A stretch of 64,000 nt of DNA from Ruminococcus flavefaciens (GCF_900143025.1 NZ_FRCT01000011.1:40017-104016), one strand, 5' to 3'. Counted from the stretch's first letter, positions 7,755-16,600 are shown. Numbers and translations are program-made. The notes: generated by a model from the sequence alone, not told the origin.

Positions 7755-10352
7755 ATGAAGCTATTCAAGCGGATATTCTCAACGGCTGCCGCAGCAGCTA
7801 TTTTATCGACGATGATGACTGTCATGCCTGCTCAGGAAGCAGCCGCAGCCACCATAGTAAATGTTTCTCCCTACGATGTATACGACATAAACGGCGGAAA
7901 GTTCGAGGGCTGGGGCACTTCGCTCTGCTGGTGGGCAAACAGAGTGGGCTACTCTGATACCCTTGCACAGCAGGCAGCAGATACCTTTTTCAGTCCCGAG
8001 GGTCTGGGTCTGAACATTGCCCGCTTCAACATAGGCGGAGGCGATGATCCTTCACACACCCATATCACCCGTACAGACTCAAATATGCCGGGCTATACAA
8101 AGTATAACAACGGCAATGTCACCTACGACTGGAGCGCTGACCACAACCAGAGAAACGTCCTCGAAAGATGTATCAAAGCCGCAGGCGATGATATGATAGT
8201 GGAAATGTTCTCAAACTCTCCCCCCTATTATATGACAAACAGCGGTTGCAGCTCTGGCGCAAAGGACTCAAACAACAATAACCTCCGCGATGACAAGTAC
8301 ACGGATTTTGCAGAGTACCTTGCAGAGGTCACAGCCCACTACGAAAAGGACTGGGGCATACACGTACAGAGCATAACGCCTATGAACGAGCCCTATACCA
8401 ACTACTGGGGCGCATACAGCAACAAGCAGGAGGGCTGTCACTTCGACCAGGGCAAGTCTATGGACACTATCTATCAGGAGCTTTCAAAGTCCCTGAAAAA
8501 GCGCGGACTGAACGATATAATCATAAGCGCAAACGACGAGTCCGTCATAGATACACAGATATCCTCATGGAACAATATGTCCGCAGCCACAAGAGCTCTC
8601 ATAGGACGTATCGACACTCATACCTACGGCGGAAGCAAACGTGCAGAGCTGAAAGAAACTGCCATAAAGGCAGACCGTAACCTCTGGATGAGCGAGGTTG
8701 ACGGCGGTTCTACAGCAGGCACAAATGCAGGCGAAATGGGCGCTGGTCTATGGCTCGCAGACCGCATAACCCTTGACCTGAACGAGCTCAACTCATCTGC
8801 ATGGATACTCTGGCAGGTCATTGACAACCACATCTCACAGGTGGGAATGAACGGCAACAAGGACAAGGGTATGGTAAATACCCAGGGCGGCTACTGGGGA
8901 CTTGCTGTTGCAGACCATGACAACAACAAAATTATCCTCACCAAGAAATACTACTCTATGGGACAGTTCTCACGCTATATCCGTCCAGGTATGACCATGC
9001 TGAAATCCAGCAATAACTGCGTTGCAGCCTTCGACCAAAAGAACGACAAGCTTGTTATCGTAGCCACAAATGACGGTTCATCTGACAAGCAGATAGTATT
9101 CGACCTTTCGGGCTTCGACACAGTTGGCACAAAGGCTCAGCCCATACGCACGAGCAATTCCGAGTCGTGGAAGTCGCTGAATACTATCGACCTCAAAGGC
9201 AGCGCACTTGAAGCTACTCTTGCAAAGCAGTCCGTTACTACTTACATAATCGAAGGAGTAACAGGCGGCAAGGCTCTTACAGACCAGATAGAGATCAATT
9301 CGTCTATGCTCAGCGGCTCGGACTCATGGAACAGCGACTCCTCAACTACCTATGCAAAGGCATTTGACGGCAGTACAGCTACTTACTTTGACGGTGTCAG
9401 CGACGGCTGGGTACAGGCTGATCTGGGCGGACTTTACGACATTACAGCTCTCGGATATGCTCCGAGAAGCGGCTATGAGTACCGCATGACAGACGGCAGG
9501 TTTCTTGCATCTCAGGACGGTACGAACTGGTCGGAGATCTACACCGTCAAGGACAAGCCCTCATCGGGTATGCACTACGTCACCGCACTTTCGGGTGATA
9601 CAACAGCCCGTTATATCCGTTATGAAGTACCCTCGGGCGCACCTAAGAACGAGTACAACAAGGACAGCGCATACTGCGCGAATATTGCTGAGATAGCACT
9701 TTTCGGAGTCCCTCACGGACAGAGCTCTACTCGTCCTAAGTATGACAAGCTCGAACCCGTTTCGGGTACAGGAAGCGGCTCTTGGAAGGATACAGCCACC
9801 GTTACATTTGAAAAAGCTTATGACGGCGACCTCAATACCTATTTTGACGGTCTGGAAGGCGGCTATGTACAGCTTGACCTTGGAAAGATATGCAATATCG
9901 GCAATATCGGATACTGTCCGAGAAGCGGCTACGAAGCACGTATGATAGGCGGATATTTCAGCGTATCCACTGACGGAACAAACTGGAAAAAGGTCTATAC
10001 TGTTGAAAAGAAGCCCTCCTTCAAGATGAATTACACGGACGAGCTTGAAAATATCACAGCAAGATATATCCGATATGAAGTCCCCACAGGCGCACCAGCA
10101 AGTCCCCTGAACAATGACTCTGTGTACCTTTGCAACGTTGCGGAAATAGCTGTATACGGCACCGCAGGAGCTTCATCTGTAGGCGATGTGAACAGCGACG
10201 GCTCGGTAAATGTTGCCGACCTTGTACGCCTGCAAAAATATCTCCTCGGAGCTGAAAAGGAAATAAGCGCCGATAATTCAGATATCAACAGCGACGCTGT
10301 GATAGACGTATTTGACCTTGTGGCACTGAGAAAGCTTCTTATAACTCAATAA
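7755..10352 (+). CDS. GH30 glycosidase (endo-beta-1,6-galactanase-like) with two discoidin modules and dockerin
   Basis: This secreted 865-residue enzyme has a signal peptide at residues 1-32 ending in AAAA. The GH30 catalytic domain (about 35-505) opens with GWGTSLCWWAN and IARFNIGGGDDP, the pattern of the endo-beta-1,6-galactanase branch of GH30 rather than of glucuronoxylanases. The general acid/base is E212 in TPMNEP and the nucleophile E314 in WMSEVDGG. Two F5/8-type (CBM32-like) modules at about 515-655 and 665-795 are close copies of each other (PRSGYE-RM and ARYIRYEVP-GAP occur in both). The dockerin at about 800-865 has GDVNSDGSVNVADLVRLQKY and DINSDAVIDVFDLV. The likely substrate is the beta-1,6-galactan side chains of arabinogalactan; that is inference. 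It has its own promoter and terminator. Confidence 0.85.
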   Translation: MKLFKRIFSTAAAAAILSTMMTVMPAQEAAAATIVNVSPYDVYDINGGKFEGWGTSLCWWANRVGYSDTLAQQAADTFFSPEGLGLNIARFNIGGGDDPSHTHITRTDSNMPGYTKYNNGNVTYDWSADHNQRNVLERCIKAAGDDMIVEMFSNSPPYYMTNSGCSSGAKDSNNNNLRDDKYTDFAEYLAEVTAHYEKDWGIHVQSITPMNEPYTNYWGAYSNKQEGCHFDQGKSMDTIYQELSKSLKKRGLNDIIISANDESVIDTQISSWNNMSAATRALIGRIDTHTYGGSKRAELKETAIKADRNLWMSEVDGGSTAGTNAGEMGAGLWLADRITLDLNELNSSAWILWQVIDNHISQVGMNGNKDKGMVNTQGGYWGLAVADHDNNKIILTKKYYSMGQFSRYIRPGMTMLKSSNNCVAAFDQKNDKLVIVATNDGSSDKQIVFDLSGFDTVGTKAQPIRTSNSESWKSLNTIDLKGSALEATLAKQSVTTYIIEGVTGGKALTDQIEINSSMLSGSDSWNSDSSTTYAKAFDGSTATYFDGVSDGWVQADLGGLYDITALGYAPRSGYEYRMTDGRFLASQDGTNWSEIYTVKDKPSSGMHYVTALSGDTTARYIRYEVPSGAPKNEYNKDSAYCANIAEIALFGVPHGQSSTRPKYDKLEPVSGTGSGSWKDTATVTFEKAYDGDLNTYFDGLEGGYVQLDLGKICNIGNIGYCPRSGYEARMIGGYFSVSTDGTNWKKVYTVEKKPSFKMNYTDELENITARYIRYEVPTGAPASPLNNDSVYLCNVAEIAVYGTAGASSVGDVNSDGSVNVADLVRLQKYLLGAEKEISADNSDINSDAVIDVFDLVALRKLLITQ

Positions 10353-10362
10353 CTATAAAAAA

Positions 10363-10386
10363 GGCACTCAAATCGAGTGCCTTTTT
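10363..10386 (+). terminator. Terminator of the GH30 gene
   Basis: GGCACTC pairs with GAGTGCC around a 5-base loop and is followed by TTTTT. Confidence 0.9.
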
Positions 10387-10397
10387 GCGCAAATATT

Positions 10398-10501
10398 AAT
10401 TTTGCCGTTAGCCCTTTGCCGTCAGCCCAAAAGTCTTGCGGGCTGTCGAAGACGCCAGCCCCTACTACTCACTTGCGGGCGATAATATCCGCCCTTACAG
10501 G
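10398..10501. repeat. Mosaic intergenic repeat, copy at 10.4 kb
   Basis: The block 10435-10465 matches the reverse complement of 15965-15995 with two differences in 31 bases and ends in CCCCTAC, the GTAGGGG signature of the family. A GCGGGCGATAATATCCGCCC hairpin and GTTAGCC/GGCTAAC words follow. There is no gene here. Confidence 0.75.
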
Positions 10502-11278
10502 CTAACGGCTTATAACAACAGCAACTATCCAGATAATAAGGTAATGCAGCGGATAGAAGCCGTAAAAGAACCATTTCGCCAGCATCGGGTGCTTGCCCTT
10601 TCTGCCGTTGTAAAATACTGTCATGCAAAGATAAGCCAGCACGAACATGAGCATCATTACTGCTATCTGAATGATAAGCCTGTCCGTGGGTACCTTGCCG
10701 AGGCTGAACAGATTAGGCAGGAAGTGCAGACAGGTAAGAAGCATAAACGCTATACACCGTGCCTTCGGCTTATCGCGGAAGATATGCAGGAAAAGTATGA
10801 ACAGCACCCCGAATACCAACCAGTCCGACATAATAAGTGCAGTTGCACCGTCACAGATTATGACAAGGAGTATCCTCTGCCACAGCTTGTATTTGCTCTC
10901 CCACGCCATTATTGCAAGGAGTCCGAAAAACAGCGTAAATATAACATTTGTATGCCACCAGCCGCTGAACTTCTGACAGCACAGCCAGTCAAAGGGCTGA
11001 GTTATACAGGCAAAGATAAAAAGTCTCTTTGCATACTTTTTCCTGTCACGAGTGTATTTGTAGCCATCAGCGATAAAGAAGAACATAACAGGCGGACAGA
11101 ACAGTGATGTGTATATTACGATATACTGCCACATAGGCAAGGTGTAAAATGCCTTGACATCGCCGTATTTGTACTGCACTGCCCAACCTATAAGGTGTCC
11201 CCAGAACATGATGAATACAGCAAGACATTTCATCATGTCACGATTGAATATTTTGTATTTTTGTGTATTTCCTGTCAT
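10502..11278 (-). CDS. TraX-family membrane protein
   Basis: This 258-residue protein has about six hydrophobic helices and the family opening FNRDMMKCLAVFIMFWGHLI, followed by short Arg/Lys-rich loops. TraX proteins are integral membrane proteins related to acyltransferases; plasmid TraX acetylates pilin, while chromosomal copies such as this one have no assigned substrate. It is the last gene of a four-gene minus-strand operon, 19 bases after the lipoprotein gene. No plasmid transfer genes are nearby, so conjugation is unlikely. Confidence 0.75.
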   Translation of the reverse strand: MTGNTQKYKIFNRDMMKCLAVFIMFWGHLIGWAVQYKYGDVKAFYTLPMWQYIVIYTSLFCPPVMFFFIADGYKYTRDRKKYAKRLFIFACITQPFDWLCCQKFSGWWHTNVIFTLFFGLLAIMAWESKYKLWQRILLVIICDGATALIMSDWLVFGVLFILFLHIFRDKPKARCIAFMLLTCLHFLPNLFSLGKVPTDRLIIQIAVMMLMFVLAYLCMTVFYNGRKGKHPMLAKWFFYGFYPLHYLIIWIVAVVISR

Positions 11279-11297
11279 ATAAAAACCTTTTCTGAAA

Positions 11298-11750
11298 TTA
11301 TTGTTCGGAATAATCCGAGAAAGTCACCTTATAATCAAAATTTATGCCGTCACAAACCGTATACATAGAGTTTACCTCGGAACATCTGTCATATCTTGTA
11401 TGGTACTCGCTGCCGTTATAGCTCCAGACTATCTCACTGCCGTCTACGGACTTTATTTCAGCAATGGCTTCATAGGAATATCTGTCGTTCTGTTTTTTTA
11501 CCCAGTGTCCGTCATAGGTCTCGTAAAGTATATCCCCTGAAGTCACGGTAATATCTTCGGAAAAATCTCCCTCGCCGAGAAAGCCGCCGTCCTCGCCCCA
11601 GCCGCTGTAATGAGAACTCACATTCATCGTACAGCTTTTAATTACAGCAGGAACTATCTCCTTTTCAACTTTTTTCTTTCCGCCGCAGCCTGTCATTATC
11701 ATTACAAGTGCAGCCGAAATACTCATAAGAACCGTTATTTTATTTCGCAT
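11298..11750 (-). CDS. Small lipoprotein of unknown function
   Basis: A 150-residue protein with a lipoprotein signal peptide. The lipobox is MIMTGC, with the modified Cys at residue 22, followed by GGKKKVEK. The rest is a single external domain rich in Ser, Tyr and acidic residues (SCTMNVSSHYSGWGEDGG, VTSGDILYETYDGHW) that I do not recognise. It starts 4 bases after the EFR1 stop codon, so it is translationally linked to that redox gene. Confidence 0.75.
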   Translation of the reverse strand: MRNKITVLMSISAALVMIMTGCGGKKKVEKEIVPAVIKSCTMNVSSHYSGWGEDGGFLGEGDFSEDITVTSGDILYETYDGHWVKKQNDRYSYEAIAEIKSVDGSEIVWSYNGSEYHTRYDRCSEVNSMYTVCDGINFDYKVTFSDYSEQ

Positions 11751-11754
11751 ATAT

Positions 11755-12507
11755 TCATACCTTTACATTGGGATTTGTATACTGACCGTGCTTTCTTGTA
11801 GCACCCTTCCAGAACTGAATAGCGAACTGCGGACAGTGGTGCAGACAGCGGAAGCACAGCGCACATCTGTCCCTTACCCATACAGGCTTGCCGTCGCGCA
11901 TTTCTATAGCATTCACGGGACATTTCTTAGCACAAAGACCGCAGCCGTTACAATTATCGTCAACGGTAAGATTTTTCGTACTTCTCACCTTTGCAAAGAC
12001 TCTGTCAGTGAAAGGATATATAGCATAGGGAGTCCTGAGCTTTGTGAAATTGCCTTTTTTCTTATGAAGTATCATTGCGATAGTCCTGTCGATATTGATC
12101 TCAGCCTTTTCGTTCTGTCTTGCTACCTTGACAGGATCGGTAAGATCAAATGTAACAGTCCAGTTATCGGGCATTTTAATATTGTAAGCAGCACTTAGCC
12201 TTATGCCCCTTTCTCTCAGCAGATGACGGGTCTCCTCGGCACTGCAACCGGGAGTGGTGCCATAGGTAGAAGCCACAAAGACATAATGGCTCCCCCTCCT
12301 GTGAAGCCTGAGATTTCTCAGGAAAGCCCTGACAGGTATAGGCAGTGCCCACCAGTGAGTTGGAGTGACTATGCCGAAGCACTCGTCCTCCTTCAAAGTG
12401 ATATCATAGCATTTTTCTTCAATGGATACAGCTCTGTCACCAAGAGCAGCCGCTATACGCTCTGCGGCATATTTACTGTTGCCTGTAGCTGAAAAATAAA
12501 CGATCAT
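11755..12507 (-). CDS. EFR1-type flavodoxin/ferredoxin fusion
   Basis: A 250-residue cytoplasmic electron carrier. The N-terminal flavodoxin-like domain begins MIVYFSATGNSKYAAERIAA, where the SATGNS loop binds FMN phosphate. The C-terminal part has two 4Fe-4S clusters, CNGCGLCAKKCPVNAI and CALCFRCLHHCPQFAI. Such fusions shuttle electrons between flavin and iron-sulfur centres in anaerobes; the partner enzymes are unknown. It lies 45 bases downstream of the flavin reductase/rubredoxin gene and probably receives electrons in the same pathway. Confidence 0.88.
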   Translation of the reverse strand: MIVYFSATGNSKYAAERIAAALGDRAVSIEEKCYDITLKEDECFGIVTPTHWWALPIPVRAFLRNLRLHRRGSHYVFVASTYGTTPGCSAEETRHLLRERGIRLSAAYNIKMPDNWTVTFDLTDPVKVARQNEKAEINIDRTIAMILHKKKGNFTKLRTPYAIYPFTDRVFAKVRSTKNLTVDDNCNGCGLCAKKCPVNAIEMRDGKPVWVRDRCALCFRCLHHCPQFAIQFWKGATRKHGQYTNPNVKV

Positions 12508-12552
12508 ATCCTCATTTCCCCTTTATAGTTTATCGTTACAGAAAAACGCCTG

Positions 12553-13332
12553 TCAGCTCATCTTCTCGAACTGATCCGCACCTACACCGCAGATAGGACA
12601 GACATAATCCGCAGGAACTTCTTCTCCCACGTATTCATAGCCGCAGACCATGCATCTCCATATAGTCTCGCCGCTTTCGGTCTTTCCTACGGGTACAGCT
12701 TCTTGTCCGCCGCCTGTTACCTTTTCAAAATCAGCCTTGCCGTGCTTGCATACAGGACAGACGAAATCATCGGGGACTTCCTCTCCTACGTACTCATATC
12801 CGCAGATAACACATCTCCATATTGTCTGACCGTCAGAGGTAGTTCCCACAGCCTCGGGCTTGGGCTTTATATTGCTCTGATAGTATTCGTATGTAGCGGA
12901 AGGAGCATCACTGAGCACCTCCATGTCCGTAACATTGCCAATAAACATGGTATGTGTGCCAAGGTCAATGCTGTGCCATACAGAGCAGGATATATACGCA
13001 TTTGTCCCCTTTGTAACTATCAGGGTGCCGTTTTCTGCACGTTTGCAGTCGGAAAAGTCCGCGAATTTATCAACATCTCTTCCCGACTGAAAGCCGAAAC
13101 GCTTGAAAAGCGAAAAATCAGCGTCCGTACTTATGACAGAAGCGGTGAATTTTCCCGTAGCCATTATCATATCGTGAGTAAGATTAGTCTTGGCAACAGT
13201 AAGGCTCACCTTGTTGGGAGTTGACGTTACCTGAGCCAGAGTATTTGTGATACAGCCGTTATCTCTGCCGTTACTGTTTGCGGTAACGACGAAAAGTCCG
13301 TAGCTTATTTTGTACATTGCTTTCTTGTCCAT
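12553..13332 (-). CDS. Flavin reductase-like protein with two C-terminal rubredoxin domains
   Basis: A 259-residue cytoplasmic redox protein. Residues 1-150 are a flavin reductase-like FMN-binding domain (YGLFVVTANSNGRDNGCITN, the high-molecular-weight rubredoxin/Hrb type). Two rubredoxins follow, at about 165-205 (CVICGYEYVGEE..CPVCKHG) and 215-259 (CMVCGYEYVGEE..CPICGVG). Each has both CxxC pairs that bind one iron. Hrb proteins reduce flavodiiron proteins that remove O2 or NO. Most carry one rubredoxin; the second here is nearly identical around the knuckle, so it looks like a recent internal duplication. First gene of its operon, with an AACGGAGG ribosome site. Confidence 0.88.
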   Translation of the reverse strand: MDKKAMYKISYGLFVVTANSNGRDNGCITNTLAQVTSTPNKVSLTVAKTNLTHDMIMATGKFTASVISTDADFSLFKRFGFQSGRDVDKFADFSDCKRAENGTLIVTKGTNAYISCSVWHSIDLGTHTMFIGNVTDMEVLSDAPSATYEYYQSNIKPKPEAVGTTSDGQTIWRCVICGYEYVGEEVPDDFVCPVCKHGKADFEKVTGGGQEAVPVGKTESGETIWRCMVCGYEYVGEEVPADYVCPICGVGADQFEKMS

Positions 13333-13392
13333 AGTTGATACCTCCGTTTTTCGATAATTGATAAAGTGATATGGAATTCACATCTTACAATA

Positions 13393-13421
13393 ATTTTACC
13401 AAAGATTCCAACACCAATCAA
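13393..13421 (-). promoter_or_regulatory. Promoter of the rubredoxin/EFR1 operon
   Basis: On the minus strand TTGATT and TAAAAT are separated by 17 bases, about 60 bases before the start codon. Confidence 0.65.
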
Positions 13422-13447
13422 GTATATTTTGTTAATATTTTGCCTTC

Positions 13448-13475
13448 TTGACATTTTCGGATAATGTGATATAAT
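13448..13475 (+). promoter_or_regulatory. Promoter of the thi operon
   Basis: Perfect TTGACA and TATAAT are 16 bases apart, with an extended -10 TG one base before TATAAT. The transcript would begin just before the TPP riboswitch. Confidence 0.8.
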
Positions 13476-13485
13476 GTATAAGAAA

Positions 13486-13568
13486 AAGGGAGCTTGTAAA
13501 CAGGCTGAGAGGGAGTTGTTAACTCCGACCTTACCTGATTTGGATAATGCCAACGTAGGGAAATACTT
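13486..13568 (+). ncRNA. TPP (THI-box) riboswitch
   Basis: The THI-box blocks are intact: GGGAGC, CAGGCTGAGAGGGAG (with the pyrimidine-sensing CTGAGA), ACCTGATTTGGATAATGCC and AACGTAGGGA. It senses thiamine pyrophosphate and lies upstream of thiD and thiC. A terminator stem follows within 10 bases, so control is probably transcriptional: TPP binding favours the terminator and shuts off thiamine synthesis. Confidence 0.95.
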
Positions 13569-13577
13569 ATGGAATGT

Positions 13578-13608
13578 AGGTGTGTCTCTCTGTGGGCACA
13601 CCTTTTTT
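13578..13608 (+). terminator. Riboswitch-controlled terminator before thiD
   Basis: AGGTGTG pairs with CACACCT and is followed by TTTTT. It stands between the TPP aptamer and the thiD ribosome site, as an attenuator should. Confidence 0.85.
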
Positions 13609-13698
13609 GCAGCGTGACATCGGGGGCACCACTTTGTCTCGCTATACAAAATTAATGCTGGGACCCGGAGTCCAAATAAATTCAAAGGAGAAATGTAA

Positions 13699-14505
13699 AT
13701 GAAAACAGCATTAACTATCGCAGGAAGCGATTCCTGCGGAGGCGCCGGCATTCAGGCGGACATGAAGACCATGACCATGAATGGTGTTTTTGCTATGAGC
13801 GCGATAACCGCGCTGACGGCGCAGAACACGACCGGCGTAACAGGTATTATGGAGGTATCGCCTGAATTCTTAGCCATGCAGCTCGACGCTGTATTTACGG
13901 ACATTCGTCCTGATGCAGTAAAAACAGGCATGGTATCCTCCGACAAGCTTATCCGCACTATTGCCGAAAAGCTCCGCGGATACAAGGCTGAAAATATTGT
14001 TGTTGACCCTGTTATGGTAGCAACGAGCGGTTCAAAACTCATCGCAGACGAGGCTGTTGAGACTCTTAAAAAAGAACTCCTCCCCATTGCAGCAGTCGTT
14101 ACTCCCAATATCCCCGAAGCGGAGATACTGGCGGATATGAAGATATCCTCACAGGACGACATGGTAAAGGCTGCAAGGGTAATCGGCGAGAAATACGGCT
14201 GTGCTGTACTGTGCAAGGGCGGTCACAGTCTCAATGACGCAAACGACCTGCTCTGGAATAACGGCAGCACTTCGTGGTTCAGGGGAAAGCGCATAGACAA
14301 TCCCAATACCCACGGTACAGGCTGTACACTTTCAAGTGCTATCGCTTCAAATCTTGCAAAGGGCTTCACATTGGAGAAGTCAGTTGAACGAGCTAAGGAC
14401 TACATCTCGGGCGCACTTGCAGCTATGCTCGACCTCGGCAAGGGCAGCGGTCCTATGAACCACGCATTTGCTCTTACAGGCGAATTTGCAAAATCAGCAG
14501 AATAA
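13699..14505 (+). CDS. thiD: Hydroxymethylpyrimidine / phosphomethylpyrimidine kinase
   Basis: The enzyme phosphorylates HMP to HMP-P and then HMP-PP, the pyrimidine half of thiamine. Family motifs are TIAGSDSCGGAGIQADMKTM at the N-terminus, VDPVMVATSG in the middle and NTHGTGCTLSSAIASNLAKG with the anion-hole GTGC near the C-terminus. The 268-residue length is normal. CAAAGGAG precedes the ATG. It lies under the TPP riboswitch together with thiC, which supplies its substrate. Confidence 0.95.
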   Translation: MKTALTIAGSDSCGGAGIQADMKTMTMNGVFAMSAITALTAQNTTGVTGIMEVSPEFLAMQLDAVFTDIRPDAVKTGMVSSDKLIRTIAEKLRGYKAENIVVDPVMVATSGSKLIADEAVETLKKELLPIAAVVTPNIPEAEILADMKISSQDDMVKAARVIGEKYGCAVLCKGGHSLNDANDLLWNNGSTSWFRGKRIDNPNTHGTGCTLSSAIASNLAKGFTLEKSVERAKDYISGALAAMLDLGKGSGPMNHAFALTGEFAKSAE

Positions 14506-14527
14506 GCAGTTCATAATTATCTGTTTA

Positions 14528-14544
14528 GGGACGCCGTCCCCTAC
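14528..14544. repeat. Short GTAGGGG hairpin between thiD and thiC
   Basis: GGGACG-C-CGTCCC followed by CTAC is, on the minus strand, GTAG before a 6-base palindrome. It is a minimal member of the mosaic repeat family and sits inside the operon without a T-run, so it should not end transcription. Confidence 0.6.
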
Positions 14545-14596
14545 TTAATAACTGCTAATGCAAATCAAATGATATAAAAAATCGGAGGAAACTAAA

Positions 14597-15910
14597 GTGA
14601 AGAATTACTATACACAGATGGAAGCGGCTAAAAAGGGTATCATAACTCCCGAAATGGAAATAGTCGCTAAAAAGGAATATATAGACGCAGAGGAGCTCCG
14701 CGCACTCGTTGCAAAGGGCGAGGTTTGTATCCCCTGCAATATCAATCACAAATCAATATCTCCCGAGGGTATCGGTACAAGAATGCGTACCAAGATAAAC
14801 GTAAATCTCGGTATTTCGGGCGACGCAAAGAACTACGACATCGAAATGGAAAAGGTGGATATGGCTCTCAAATTCGGAGCAGAGGCTATCATGGACCTTT
14901 CAAACTACGGCAAGACCAACACCTTCCGCAAGGCTCTCGTTGAGAAGTCGCCTGCTATGATAGGTACTGTTCCTATGTACGATGCTATCGGCTACCTTGA
15001 AAAGGACCTCCTTGAGATAAAAGCCGAGGACTTTCTCAGAGTTGTACGTGCTCACGCAGAGGAGGGCGTTGACTTCATGACTATACACGCAGGCATCAAC
15101 CGCCGTGCAGTAGAAGCTTTCCGCAGAGACAAGAGAAAAATGAACATCGTTTCACGCGGCGGCTCACTCCTTTTTGCATGGATGATGATGACTGGCAACG
15201 AAAACCCATTCTACGAGTATTATGACGAAGTCCTTGACATTCTCCGCGAGTACGACTGTACTATCTCTCTCGGTGACGCTCTCCGTCCAGGCTGTATCGA
15301 CGACTCAACAGACGGCGGTCAGATAGCTGAGCTTATCGAGCTTGGCGCACTTACCGAAAGAGCATGGGCTAAGGACGTTCAGGTTATGGTAGAGGGACCG
15401 GGTCATATGGCAATGAACGAGATAGCTGCAAATATGAAGCTCCAGAAGCGTATCTGCCATAACGCGCCTTTCTACGTTCTCGGACCTCTCGTTACCGATA
15501 TCTTCCCCGGTTATGACCACATCACTTCTGCTATCGGCGGTGCTATCGCTGCTGCAAGCGGTGCAGACTTCCTCTGCTATGTAACTCCTGCCGAGCACCT
15601 GAGACTTCCCGATACAAACGATGTTAAGGAAGGTATCATCGCAAGCCTTATCGCTGCTCATGCTGCTGATATCGCAAAGGGTATCCCTCACGCTACAGAC
15701 CGTGATAACGCTATGGCTGAAGCCCGCCACGAGGTCGACTGGGATAAGATGTTCGATATAGCTGTTGACGGCGAAAAGGCAAGAGCTTACTTCGAGAGCA
15801 CTCCTCCTGCTGACAGACACACCTGCTCAATGTGCGGCAAAATGTGTGCTGTAAGAACTACAAATATGATACTCAACGGCGAAAAGGTCGAGTTCTGCAC
15901 AGAAAAGTAA
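14597..15910 (+). CDS. thiC: Phosphomethylpyrimidine synthase ThiC
   Basis: This radical SAM enzyme rearranges aminoimidazole ribotide into HMP-P for thiamine. The 437-residue clostridial-length protein lacks the long N-terminal extension of the enterobacterial form. Core blocks include [41 protein letters not shown] and [12 protein letters not shown]. The cluster-binding end is [12 protein letters not shown], a C-x2-C-x3-C spacing, one residue shorter than the C-x2-C-x4-C of E. coli ThiC. I believe this is common in clostridia, but it deserves a check. It lies 91 bases after thiD with its own GGAGG site and is followed by a terminator. Confidence 0.95.
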   Translation: MKNYYTQMEAAKKGIITPEMEIVAKKEYIDAEELRALVAKGEVCIPCNINHKSISPEGIGTRMRTKINVNLGISGDAKNYDIEMEKVDMALKFGAEAIMDLSNYGKTNTFRKALVEKSPAMIGTVPMYDAIGYLEKDLLEIKAEDFLRVVRAHAEEGVDFMTIHAGINRRAVEAFRRDKRKMNIVSRGGSLLFAWMMMTGNENPFYEYYDEVLDILREYDCTISLGDALRPGCIDDSTDGGQIAELIELGALTERAWAKDVQVMVEGPGHMAMNEIAANMKLQKRICHNAPFYVLGPLVTDIFPGYDHITSAIGGAIAAASGADFLCYVTPAEHLRLPDTNDVKEGIIASLIAAHAADIAKGIPHATDRDNAMAEARHEVDWDKMFDIAVDGEKARAYFESTPPADRHTCSMCGKMCAVRTTNMILNGEKVEFCTEK

Positions 15911-15917
15911 TACTATG

Positions 15918-15948
15918 GGCGCACTGCGGTGCGCCTTTTCTATTTTTA
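15918..15948 (+). terminator. Terminator of the thiDC operon
   Basis: GGCGCAC-TGCG-GTGCGCC is followed by TTTTCTATTTTT. Confidence 0.9.
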
Positions 15949-15959
15949 GTTGTTAGTGC

Positions 15960-16485
15960 TTATTGTAGGGGCTGGCATCCTCGACAGCCCGCAAGTGAGT
16001 AAAGAGTAGAACTAAGAATGTAGAGGCGAACAATGTCCGCCCGATAGCCGCATTTTAATTCGTAATGCGGAATTAAATGTGCCGTAAGCGAAGTACAATT
16101 AACGATTTTGTAAAAAGTGAGCGCGTTTAACAAGCGACAACGTGGACGGGTGCAGCGTCACGCTGCTGTAGGGGCGGCGTTTCGCCGTCCGCCAGTTGAG
16201 AGTTCAGCGTTGCACATAATTTCATCAAATGAGACGTCGAAGACGCCGTCCCCTACAAAAAACGTTTTATTTGCAACAGGAATAACGGATTTATTGTTAT
16301 ATGCAGGCGTTTCAAGCCCCCGAAACGCCGCCCTCTACATTGTGTCATTTGAAGTGCATTTGCCCTTTGCGGGCGAACAGCTAAAGGCTAATGGCTAACG
16401 ACTTTCATAACGCCTTTCACTATAGGGCTGAAAGCACTTGAAATTCAACGTAAAACCATTGATTATCAGAAAAAATTATTTCAAC
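15960..16485. repeat. Composite mosaic intergenic repeat at 16 kb
   Basis: This 500-base non-coding stretch is built from modules found elsewhere. 15965-15995 matches 10435-10465 inverted. 15997-16080 matches 3205-3292 inverted. 16073-16168 matches 63905-64000 inverted. 16387-16480 matches 3093-3189 inverted. Hairpin cores beside GTAGGGG or CCCCTAC lie at 16168-16192 and 16233-16256. The GCAGCG-TCA-CGCTGC palindrome is at 16152-16166. I see no reading frame in it that looks like a gene. Confidence 0.85.
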
Positions 16486-16571
16486 TTCGTATACACGCAC
16501 AATTTTCTCTGTTCGTTTTTGTCAGATATGCACTGGTAACAGCTTCACAGCAGAAAAAATGCCTTTTTTAC

Positions 16572-16600
16572 TTGATTATTATTTTCAGATGTGGTATAAT
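16572..16600 (+). promoter_or_regulatory. Promoter of the oxidoreductase/GtrA cluster
   Basis: TTGATT and TATAAT are separated by 17 bases and preceded by a T-rich stretch. It leaves a leader of about 130 bases before the first ATG. Confidence 0.75.

Noticed and set aside
10436..11107. A 223-codon plus-strand frame over the TraX gene
   Set aside because: It is Tyr/His/Lys-rich, has no family likeness and lies antisense to a recognisable TraX protein.
10502..11278. Sign of a conjugative element because of the TraX match
   Set aside because: No relaxase, coupling protein, pilin or attachment site nearby; chromosomal TraX-like proteins are common in Firmicutes.
13305..13751. A minus-strand frame running through the thi leader
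   Set aside because: It covers the TPP riboswitch and its terminator in antisense and ends inside thiD; not a gene.
16117..16398. A plus-strand frame inside the 16-kb repeat
   Set aside because: It crosses several repeat modules and hairpins, has no ribosome site, and its parts occur elsewhere in other orientations.
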